Positions 1-64,000 of a stretch of 64,000 nt of DNA are shown here, one piece after another. Made by a program: the position numbers and the translations under genes. The notes under the pieces were generated by a model. That model searched no databases. It worked only from the letters and a program-made list of their open reading frames with translations, and was not told the origin of the DNA. Source of the stretch: Sycon ciliatum (taxonomy: Eukaryota; Porifera; Calcarea; Leucosolenida; Sycettidae); NCBI RefSeq assembly GCF_964019385.1, contig NC_088643.1, forward strand, positions 20,112,245 through 20,176,244, written 5' to 3'. Every line of letters begins with the position of its first letter. The first letter of the stretch is position 1.

Positions 1-93
1 CAGGCGATGTGTAAATGAATCGCGTATAGTTGCTCCAGTAGACTAGCAGCGCCGCATGTGTTGTCTGCCTTGTCTCCGTGTGTGCCTGTTTAG

Positions 94-55676
<55,583 letters not shown>

Positions 55677-55949
55677 GTGAGGAGATGCAATTGCTGTGTG
55701 TGTGTGTGAGCACTCGAGCTACCTGCCATCATTAGGATGGCCAGTTGTGTTGATATTTTTATAGCTATAGTCATGTTGCACTGTAACGTGGTATTAGCTT
55801 GTTTTAGCTTTTCTAGTTGAGGTTCATGCACACATGGGTCTGTATGACTGTAGTGAAACCTGCAGTGCGTGTGCCGCCAATTAGGCAAATGGTTGCTGCC
55901 AGGGGCTTGTGCACATTGAATCTAAATTGACAAAAGTAAATTATGTAAA

Positions 55950-56457
55950 TGTTGCACGCATGTTCGTATTTTCTACTCACACGCACACGAACCCTTCGAA
56001 GACTGTATATTCATGCACTCGAGTACTCATACACTCGAATCATCACACAAACTGTGGGGCTTGATCTGTCTTACAACGTTCTTGCAAGACGATACAACAA
56101 CAACTCCTGTTCTCTACAAATCCTTACGCACACACTAAAGTACTATCAACTAAAACCAGCTAATTTATGCACAGAACATATCCTGAAAAGCAGCGAAACA
56201 AAGGAAGCCAAAGCAGCAGGCATGGAAAGATCCCGTACGCACTATGAACTCTTGCACTCTAGATATGCGCAGGGTACGATACTAGTTCAGCGGCTACTAA
56301 CACTAGCATGACAGACATGAATGAAACCGCAACCAAGTGAGCGTGACACAGATTACGAAGGTAATGAAAAGAACCAGACTGTCATCGCACAACCGCCTAT
56401 TGTCGGCTCACACACAGAAACCAGATAGTCTAGCAATATATGAAATGCGACGGAACA
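55950..56457 (-). repeat. Probable 3' LTR of the BEL/Pao element
   Basis: About 508 bp. On the minus strand it would start TGTTCCGTCGC and end GTGCAACA, directly after a purine-rich tract (GAGAGGGGGATTA, 56458-56470). Boundaries rest on the TG..CA ends and the tract. The partner LTR is outside the window. Confidence 0.55.
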
Positions 56458-56601
56458 TAATCCCCCTCTCACACGAAGGGTATAAGACTGAGTGTGATAC
56501 CAAACAGTAACGATAGAACATGAAAAGACAAAGAACTAAAAGGAAATATGCAGGTCCATTCTATGCTGCTACTGTCACTGCGGTGGGCTAAGGCACTGAA
56601 T

Positions 56602-58537
56602 TCCTCAGCCACTATCTGCACACAATGGAACAAGCTGGTGAACACTCCGGCGCTTGATCTTGTCGGCGATCTTCACGTCCACTACCCTTACATGACCATC
56701 GGCTCCTGGATGGGTTCCTACGACTCTGCCTAGTGGCCACTGGCCACGTGTCACATCCGGACTTGGGCACAGCACCAAGTCGCCTTTCTGCAGCTCTCTT
56801 CTCTCTGCTCTCCATTTCTTCCTGAGGTTCAATAGCGGAACCAGTTCCTTCATCCAGCGGGTTCATACATGACACACATGCTGCTGTACTACTTGCCAAC
56901 GCTTCCGCGGGTGGACGGCGTCAGAGGCATTCACTTCCATCTCCAAATCAAGTGGTTGCACTATGCGGCCAACGAGGAAATGATTCGGGGTCAGCACATC
57001 GGCATCCTGCGGGTCAGTGCTGAGCTGTGTGAGAGGACGGGAATTCAGGATATTCTCAACCTCGGTGAAGGCAGTGACGAGCTCCTCATCAGTCAAGCTG
57101 GCCTTGCCCAGCACATGAGTGAGTGCACGCTTTGCTGCTTTCACTACTGCTTCGAAGATACCGCCAAAGTGGGGAGAACGTGGTGGATTGAAACGCCATT
57201 TGATACCATCATCGGCGGACCGACGTTCTACCTTCTGCCAATCAATCTGCTCGGCAGCTTCACGAAGCTCTCTCTCAGCGGCAACGAAATTGGTGCCATT
57301 GTCGGATATCATGACGGATGGATTTCCCCGACGCTTTACGAATCTAGAGAACGCCATCAAGAAGCTGTCTGCGTTCAACGATGTCGCCATCTCTAGGTGA
57401 CAGGCCCGGGTCTCCACACAAGTGAAGACGCACAGATAGCGTTTCTGCTGTGCCCGACTGCGGCCTTGTTTCGTGAGAAATGGGCCCGCGAAGTCGACTC
57501 CACAATTGCTGAAGGGTTTGAACGACTGAGTTGTTCGTACACTGGGCACAGGTCCCATCAGCTGTTCTGCTGGTTTAGCATTCATCCGCTGGCACCTCAC
57601 ACAGCTTCGGCGTGCGCGTTTTACAGCTGCAAGGCCATTCACGATCCAGAACCTCTGCCTGAGATTCGCCAGTAGGTGTTGGGACCCTGCAGAATGGTGG
57701 CATTGTTGATCCTCTTGCATGATCAACAGCTGTGTCACCCGATGGTTTGGTGGCAGCAACATGGGCTGCTGTAGACCACGGCCGAGATGTGCCGATTCCT
57801 TTAGTCGTCCACTCAGTGTCAGTATAGGAACACCTTCAATTGTGAGCAACACCGGATTCAGCCGTTGTAGCGGGTCGGATGCCGGCAGAGTCTTTCCAAG
57901 TGCAAGTCGCTGGATTGTGCCTCCATAGGTGTCGACTTGAGCCGCTCTAATCCAGTGTAGTTCCGCATTCTGCAGTTCTTGCGGCGACAACTCCTCCGTA
58001 GCGTGTTGTTCTGTGGAGTTGCTGGCTGCACTCTTTGCAGACGTCCCGTCAGTCTGTTGCAATGGTACCACTACCGCGCTGGTGGGAACCGCTCGCCCCC
58101 TCGTGATCCTTGCTCTCAGGTTGCCTAGGAATCGCAAGCACCATGCCGTGATGCGTACTAGCCGCGACCAGGACGAGTACGTAGATGGGCTTAGCCTGAT
58201 CTGTTCATGTTCGACGGCGAACGTGATGGCTGGCTTCTTCTTCAGTTGTCCGGGGAGCTGAGCTGGCACAGTGAGGTTGGTTTTCGGCCATTCTGCCGGT
58301 GCCGACTGCAGAAACTGGGGTCCTCTCCACCAGGTATCGTTCCGTATGAAGTCGGCTGCGCGCTCGCCACGGGTGCCGAGGTCGGCTGGATTGACTTTGC
58401 CTGGCACATGGCGCCATTGATCGGCTGTAGTACTCTTCTGGATCTCAACAATACGAGTGGCAATGTCGCTCCGGAAGTTCTTGGCGTTGCTGCGCAGCCA
58501 GTACAGAACGTTGGTTGAGTCAGTCCAGTATACATGC
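56602..58537 (-). CDS. pol: BEL/Pao Pol, downstream part (RNase H end, integrase, C-terminal domain)
   Basis: From HVYWTDSTNVLYWLRSN (RNase H catalytic region) through HVPGKVNPADLGTRG. Integrase: HHSAGSQHLL and C-x2-C (SCVRCQR), CGVDFAGPF, MISDNGTNF and FGGIFEAVVKAAK, the DDE core in BEL form. LTPNHFLVGR and KRWQVVQQ lead into the DUF5641-like tail with KGDLVLCPSPDVTRGQWPLG. A TGA at 56863-56865 interrupts the same frame just before RWMKELVPLL, and the frame then continues to a stop at 56605. Residues encoded between 58537 and 58626 come from the inserted element, not from BEL. The single internal stop probably inactivates this copy. Confidence 0.93.
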
Positions 58538-58679
58538 TTATCGCACCCCACGTGAGTGTCTCCATGGTTTGAGCCAATCAGCGGCCTTACTGAGCGTGCA
58601 ATATTCCCCAGTACACCGCCAGCCAATGTGGATGCACTGCAGTGCGATATTGCACCCCGGCGAGTGAGCGTGCAAATAA

Positions 58680-58830
58680 CCTATATTTGCACGCTCACTT
58701 CGAAGTGAGCGTGCAAATATAGGTTATTTGCACGCTCACTTCGAAGCGAGCGTGCAAATATAGGTTATTTGCACGCTCGCTTCGAAGTGAGCGTGCAGAT
58801 ATACTCATATAGGTTATTTGCACGCTCACT
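58680..58830. repeat. Tandem hairpin array
   Basis: Repeats of ATATAGGTTATTTGCACG followed by CTCACTTCGAAGTGAGCG, each a near-perfect hairpin around TTCGAA, three times in tandem. It is enclosed by longer inverted arms, giving a nested cruciform-prone structure of about 315 bp (58595-58909). Confidence 0.9.
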
Positions 58831-59004
58831 CGCCGGGGTGCAATATCGCACTGCAGTGCATCCACATTGTCCTCTGGTCATTGGCTGGCGGTGTACTGGG
58901 GAATATTGCGAGTCGCTCCGCCAAGCAGTCGCTGCTGACTTGCTGCAGCACACCAAATAATAATTGGTCGAGGACGCTGTCGCGGAAGCGAATGTGGACC
59001 CGGC

Positions 59005-59562
59005 TTGCGTCACTTCACAAGCTCCGTGAGAGTCGAGACAGCAGACGCCCAAGTATTGGAGAAGACTGTCGACAGCCGATTTGAGAAACTGTCCGACGCC
59101 GCCATCGACAGCCTCGTTTCTGAGCAGACAAACAAAAACACAGAGCAGGCAACTGACAAATGGCTCCGCTTATTCGACGAGTACTGTAAAGACACAGGAC
59201 GTCGCTGTGACCTGAGTACGGTTACGGCAAGCGACCTAGCTTACATTCTGCGACATGCATACGTCGAATTCCGTCCGAAGAAAGCTGGAGTGAAGTTCTA
59301 CTCTGCATCAAGCTTGCTCGGTTTCCGTTCCGCAATACATCGCAAGCTAGTCGAGTTGAAGCGGCTCATGAACGTCCACAGTGACCCAGCGTTCAAGGAC
59401 GCAAACATTGCATTGAAGGCTTTCCTCCTGAAGTCAAAGAAAGCGGGGAGAAGTCAAAGCGGTGGAGCACAAACACCCCATCAACGACGACGACATGAGC
59501 AAGCTGTCCCGCTACTTCCATGATCTCTCGGGAGTGTATACAGCAGCTGCTCGAAAGTAGTG
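59005..59562 (+). pseudogene. Crypton-like tyrosine recombinase, N-terminal fragment, frameshifted
   Basis: Plus-strand frame with TNKNTEQATDKWLRLFDEYC, SDLAYILRHAYVEFRPKK, FYSASSLLGFRSAIHRKL and DPAFKDANIALKAFLLKSKK. This is the core-binding (SAM-like) domain of Crypton-type recombinases and their ZMYM/QRICH1-like relatives. Near 59445 the frame shifts: the continuation HPINDDDMSKLSRYFHD is in another frame and ends at a stop near 59562. The catalytic domain with the Arg..His-x-x-Arg..Tyr residues is absent, so it cannot be active. No upstream start was resolved (the frame opens at TTG). Confidence 0.7.
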
Positions 59563-59716
59563 TTCCTCTAAAAATGAACGCGACTGGTTGTGCTGTGTTG
59601 TATGACTGTGAAATAATAGCAGGGTTGCATGCAGCATGCTAGGGTTGCACCAGACCGTGTCAAGTCACACACACAAGTGTGTGGTGACAGACTGTGTGGT
59701 GGCAGGGGTGCGATAA

Positions 59717-59830
59717 ATGTATTACTGCACTCGGACGCGTGCAATACCGGCGTCGATATCTGCACTTACGGCTTCGCCGTTCGTGCAGATATCGGCCGGT
59801 ATTGCACTGGTCCTTGTGCAGTAATACATA
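59717..59830. repeat. Palindrome at the right edge of the insertion
   Basis: Outer arms ATGTATTACTGCAC and GTGCAGTAATACATA, inner arms GTGCAATACCGG and CCGGTATTGCAC, and a central hairpin CGATATCTGCAC..GTGCAGATATCG around GGCTTCGCC. About 114 bp of near-complete self-complementarity. Confidence 0.85.
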
Positions 59831-62800
59831 CTTCTCTACTGGTATGTCTAGCGCTCGAGCTACGACTTGACTCGCACGTACTCCCAGGGCTGCGCCACGA
59901 AGTTCGAGCTTCGGGCTGGTGGTTGGCTTGATTGGCGCGGTCTTGGCTTTGGCGAATGCGAGCGTGACTTTCACGAAGCCATCAGGGTACTCGCAGCGCA
60001 CGTATACTCCTGTAGCGACTGCATGCGATGACGCATCGGTGAAGACGTGCACTGAGAGTGCCGCGGACTCTGGAGGACGACGTGCATGCTTGAAACATCG
60101 ATCTGCCTTGATCTCTGCCAGCAATGGTAATTCCGCAAACCACCGCTGCCACTTAGAGCTCTGTTCATCAGACAGTGCGGCGTCCCAATCCTTCTGCTGC
60201 GTACATAGCTCTTGGAACATCAGCCGTGCACGGATAGTGAAGGGTGACAGCTGACCTCGTGGATCATAGATGGTAGCCATCTTGGACAACACTGATCGTT
60301 TCGTGAGTTGCTGCGGTGATGTTGCTTTGTAAACGAAGGTGAACACATCATCTCTCGCATTCCAAGCTACGCCGAGTGTCTTGACTGGATTGGAGATGGT
60401 CGGGTTGTCGTTGCTACTGAGATGCAGTAGCGAATCTGTAGCACGGTCAGCCTCGGGTATAGCCTCCAGCACTTGGCGGTCGTTGCTCCGCCATTTGCGC
60501 AGGTGGAATGAACCATGTTGCAGGAGGGACTGGACTTCCCGCTGAGTGGTGATAGCGCTATCAGTTGTAGGACAGGACTTGAGCAGGTCGTCCACGTACA
60601 GAGACCGGTCGATAGCACTACGAGCCATGTCACTGTAGTTAGAGCCAAATCTGCTTCCAACCTCCTTGACGGCACGGCAGGCTAGATATGGCGACGCCTT
60701 GAGGCCAAATACCAATCGGTTGAATTCAAACGCTTCCATGGTAGATTGTGGGGACTCTCGCCACAAGAATCTCACATACCGCCTATCTGCGGGTTTGAGG
60801 CCGACTTGCAGGAACATCTCAGCGATGTCGCCGACGAGTGCAACAGGTTCCTGACAGAATCCCAGCAGGACCTCCACCAGGTCTTGCTGTAGTTTCGGCC
60901 CAGCATACATATGGTCATTCAGTGACTGGCCGTCGTGGGTGGCTGCAGCGTCAAAGACCATACGCACTTTCGTTGTCTCCTTGTCCTGCCGCACTATTGG
61001 AAAATGGGGCAGGAACCACTGGTCTGGCTCGGTGAGAACGTCGGCATCGCACCTCGTGATGTAACCCTTCTCTAGATGTTGAGCTACAAGCTGACGGTAC
61101 TGGTCGTATACTGGTGGGCGCCGAGCTAGCGAGCGCTCCAGGTTGAATAAGCGGCTCTTGGCTGTCGCGATGTTGCTTGTCAGTTGCGACCGACCACCGT
61201 CACTCGTCCATGGGATGCCAGTGACGATCCGAGTACCATCGTGCGTAGTCATCTCACGTACCAGACGGTCGGCTTCGATTTCAGCCTGGGTGAGGGTAGA
61301 CTGTGTCACGGTCCCAACATCGTCCCACAACCAGAACTTCTCCACAATAGCGTCCAATCGCTGCTGTGGTGTCATGTCATCTGCTGGCGTGACGGCTGTG
61401 GTCATCGAGCACTGTGAGGGCGTCACTACTGGTCCAAAGCACACCCAGCCCAATGGTAGGCGACGAGCGATTGGGTCACCATCATTGCCAACGACTTCTT
61501 CCAGTGTAGTATGTGCTCCCGGCACATTCAGGCCTACTAGTAGCTCCGGAGTGCGGGTGTTGGTTGGTGGTAATGGAATATCTCTCAGGTGCTCATAACA
61601 GCATTTGATCTTGTCCCAGTTGACCGGTGCTGTGTGGGTGGTAATCTGTGGCTGGGTCCACACCTCGAGGTCCGCACTGTAGTTGCCATCCACACTTCTC
61701 ATAGTGACCTCGACACACTGGTGTTGTCCTGTCACTGTCTTACCGCCCAGAACAGTTGTCTGGAGCGACTGGGGCTTGCCGACTATGCCAAGCTTACTCG
61801 CAGCGTCATCCGTCAGAAAGCTGGTAGTAGAGGCTGGGTCCAGCAATGCGGTGACGCGCTGTTGGCGACCCTCATACTCCAGCACTACTGGCACAGTCAT
61901 GAAGGCAATCTGATCTCCCATCGATGCACTGGTTTGATGGTTGGTGGCTGCCTGGGGCTGTGTTCCGTCAGTGTTCGAGCCCTCTCGTGCTCCACTCGTT
62001 CCGTCAGTCGTCGAGCCCCCTCGTGCTCCACTAGTCCGCTGGGTACGCTCTTGGTGGAGCAGAGTGTGGTGCCTGGCTGGACAACGTTCGCATCCTCCCG
62101 ACTGACACGCTGCCCTCCAGTGCCCGGACCTCAGGCAGCAGGTGCATAGCTTCCATTCGTATACTAATTCCCGGCGCTGTTTCACTGGCAGTGCCTTGAA
62201 GCTTCGGCACCAGGTGATGCAGTGGCTGCCGTTGCAATTCCGGCAGGACCGAACTGGTTTGTCTCGCCTGGCCTCGTTTGCAGATGAGCTGGCGGCGTGC
62301 AGTGCTGTCTGCCCGCGAGGCTTGTACGTTGTCGTTGGTTGTGCAAGGCTCTTGGCTGGCGCCACCAGCGCTGCAGCCTCAGCTCGCTCTCCCAGCCAGG
62401 ACGAGAACGTGTCGAGTCCGAGCTGATCGGTCGTCAACCCTTGCGTCTTTAGATACTCTCCCCATTGCATCCGTTGAGCTGGTGGTAACTTCGTGACCAA
62501 CTCGTTGCGCAATGCAGGGTTGGTCAGGTGGCCCTGGCTGTTGAGCAGCTTCATTGTCAGCACGATGTTGTTGATGGCCGTTGCCAGTCCGATCAAGCTG
62601 TCGGGGTCGTCTGCCCTCACGGGTTTGAGTGATTTGGCTTGCTCGATCAGCTCAGTGACGACGAGCTCCGGCCTGCCAAACCGTCGCTCGAGCGTCTGCA
62701 CGGCCTGCTCCACATTGTCGGGCACGGAGAGCATCAGCTGTACCGCATCCCGTGCTTTGCCCTTCAGGCACGCTTGCAGGCGTTGAACGTTCTCGGCATT

Positions 62801-64000
62801 GCTGAATCCGCACTGCTTGGTGCTGCTCCTGTATGTGCTGATGAACGTTGGCCATTCCTCAGGTCTCCCAGAGAACGTGGGCAGCTTGGTGTTGATGGAG
62901 CTGTGTCGGGCTGCTAGCTGGTGTAGGCCAGTGTCAGAGTCAGGAGTAGTACTGTGGCTGGTGGTGGTGTTGTTGCCACTACTCCGTAGTGCTGCTGTCA
63001 AAGCACCCATAAACTCCTGTGTCATGTTGATGCCTATGGTGCCCTGGCCAGTACACTGGTCTGAGTCAGCATTGCCAGCTGTACTGCTACAATCATTACT
63101 AGAGTCACTGCTGGCTGGCACGGGCACTTGACTGCTGGCCTCATCTCTGACCACTCGACTGTGACTGCCACTCATCTGACAGGCAGACAGCCCGTGCGTT
63201 ACACACTTGGCACCATCACGACTGTCTGTACTATTCACGGATTGAGGAGAATTCACACGTGATGCAACTACAGCTGTGGACTCGTCACATACCTTGCTGT
63301 GTGCATACTGCACGCGCCGCTCCATCTCCGCGAGTTCGTGCCGCGCTTGCTCCAGCTCACTGTACATGCTCTTCTCCTTTTCGTAGCTGGTTTGCAACAG
63401 GTCTCGATTCTCCCGCTGTGCGACCCTAAGCTTGCTTTCGGCGACCTCCAGCTTCTGGACGATCGATTGAGCACGGTCTTTCACCCTTCTCGACTCCTTT
63501 CGGCACTCGTTCAACTGCTCGCCGAGGTAGCCGATTTCCTGCTGGTACCTGAGTTCCTTCAGCTGGAACTCGCGTCGGAGGTGACTTTCGGCGTCCGACT
63601 CTATCTCCTGGACGTGTCCTGCTACGTCCCCGACATCTCCTGCAACCAGTCCGACGACTACTGCGTCCGGTTGAGAGTTGTCGTGTGGCTCTCCTTGTGG
63701 TGCCTCCTCGCCTGCATCAAGCACTTCTGCGGCCTCCGCAAACACTTGCTGTTGCATCCCGAGAGACGGGGACCTCCCTGTCCCGGAGCCTGGCGAACGA
63801 ACACTACTTGTCCTTACAAGAGTTTCCGCTGCCAATTCAGATTCTCGCAGTTCCAACTGCGCCTTTGCGACTCGAATCTCAGCTTCCAACACTGCTCGTC
63901 GCGAGCTACCACTGTGCTGGGCTGATGATGTCCGCGATCGAGCACTCACAGCTCGACTTCCATTGCCGGACGTCGGCACTGCTCCTTGCTGGTCACGATT
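59831..64000 (-). CDS. gag-pol: BEL/Pao Gag-protease-RT-RNase H, upstream part, 5' partial
   Basis: Frame open from the window edge. N-terminal Ser/Arg-rich region, then a long coiled coil (QEIGYLGEQLNECRKESRRV to HELAEMERRVQYAHSK). Gag core with KLPTFSGRPEEWPTFISTYR and LERRFGRPELVVTELIEQ. Cys/His-rich CRNCNGSHCITWC and CTCCLRSGHWRAAC. Protease region VTALLDPASTTSFLTDDAAS. RT with VRMVFDAAATHDGQSLND, LVGDIAEMFLQV, VFGLKASPYLACRAV and the catalytic YVDD. RNase H start VHVFTDASSHAVATGVYV and KLELRGAALG. It ends in the BEL frame at IPVEK (59831), where the 1.3 kb insertion begins. Downstream residues before the stop at 59660 are encoded by the insertion. The true start codon lies beyond 64000, because in-frame codons run to the edge. 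Confidence 0.93.

Larger units (their letters stand above)
58538..59830. mobile_element. Palindrome-rich insertion carrying Crypton-like sequence, about 1.3 kb
   Basis: Interrupts the BEL RNase H frame. TTATCGCACCCC (58538-58549) and its complement GGGGTGCGATAA (59705-59716) may be the terminal repeats of one element. The remaining 59717-59830 is a separate palindrome beginning ATGTATTACTGCAC and ending GTGCAGTAATACATA. Flanks ACATGCTT and ACATACTT differ by one base, so target duplication is uncertain. Inside are large inverted arms (58595-58695 and 58805-58909) enclosing tandem hairpins, then a plus-strand recombinase-like frame. Confidence 0.7.
55950..64000 (-). mobile_element. BEL/Pao LTR retrotransposon, 5' part outside the window
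   Basis: Minus-strand element, at least 8 kb. It shows Gag with the DUF1759-type core, CCHC-like knuckles, a retropepsin-like protease, BEL-type RT, RNase H and integrase, in the order of BEL/Pao. A 1.3 kb insertion (58538-59830) breaks the RNase H region. A stop codon interrupts the tail at 56863. The 5' LTR and first codons lie beyond 64000, so no target duplication can be checked. Confidence 0.92.

Overview
The window is eukaryotic nuclear DNA from an animal. Extracellular modules (DOMON, EGF-like, fibronectin type III, VWC-like) lie on separate exons of uniform splice phase, introns have GT..AG borders, and there are metazoan-type Ty3/Gypsy, BEL/Pao, Crypton-like, piggyBac-like, mariner-type and hAT-type elements with many microsatellites and minisatellites. 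Nothing identifies the species. A non-vertebrate such as a sponge or another early-branching marine animal would fit, but that is inference.

Host gene. One very large plus-strand gene fills 94-55676 and is open at both window ends: no initiator methionine, signal peptide, transmembrane segment, stop or polyA site is seen. I assembled 54 exons, 9,942 coding bases or 3,314 codons. Every module begins and ends in a phase-1 intron. The order is DOMON1-EGF-FN3, DOMON2-EGF-FN3, DOMON3-linker-3xFN3, linker-DOMON4-linker-3xFN3, DOMON5, six VWC-like modules, DOMON6-linker, three VWC-like modules, DOMON7-linker, and eight FN3 modules, the first four with Pro/Gly/Thr-rich tails, then a linker. Each DOMON is built from three exons, with the middle one almost always 62 bases. 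Each keeps a Met just before the second exon and a Tyr-His pair in the third, where DOMON cytochromes bind heme b. The product is probably a secreted or cell-surface modular protein, perhaps multi-heme. Its function is unknown.

History of the middle region (22.9-41.7 kb). A roughly 4 kb block (three VWC exons, one DOMON, one linker) is tandemly duplicated. The left copy (22941-36929) was then split by a 9,868 bp Ty3/Gypsy element (24505-34372, minus strand) with 170 bp LTRs and a 5 bp target duplication. That element was itself split in its reverse transcriptase by a 4 kb non-autonomous LTR element (28672-32694). Because the second host copy lacks these insertions, it shows the empty sites. 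A hAT-like MITE is specific to the left copy. A mariner-type MITE and a solo LTR are specific to the right copy.

The 42.3-48.7 kb intron holds a 12 bp minisatellite whose units contain TTAA. TTAA-flanked inverted-repeat elements lie in or beside it: an 861 bp palindrome, a 3.2 kb element, and a 1 kb piggyBac-like deletion derivative.

Right end. From about 55950 to the window edge is a minus-strand BEL/Pao retrotransposon (Gag, protease, RT, RNase H, integrase). It is broken by a 1.3 kb palindrome-rich insertion carrying a truncated Crypton-like tyrosine recombinase, and by one premature stop codon near its 3' end.
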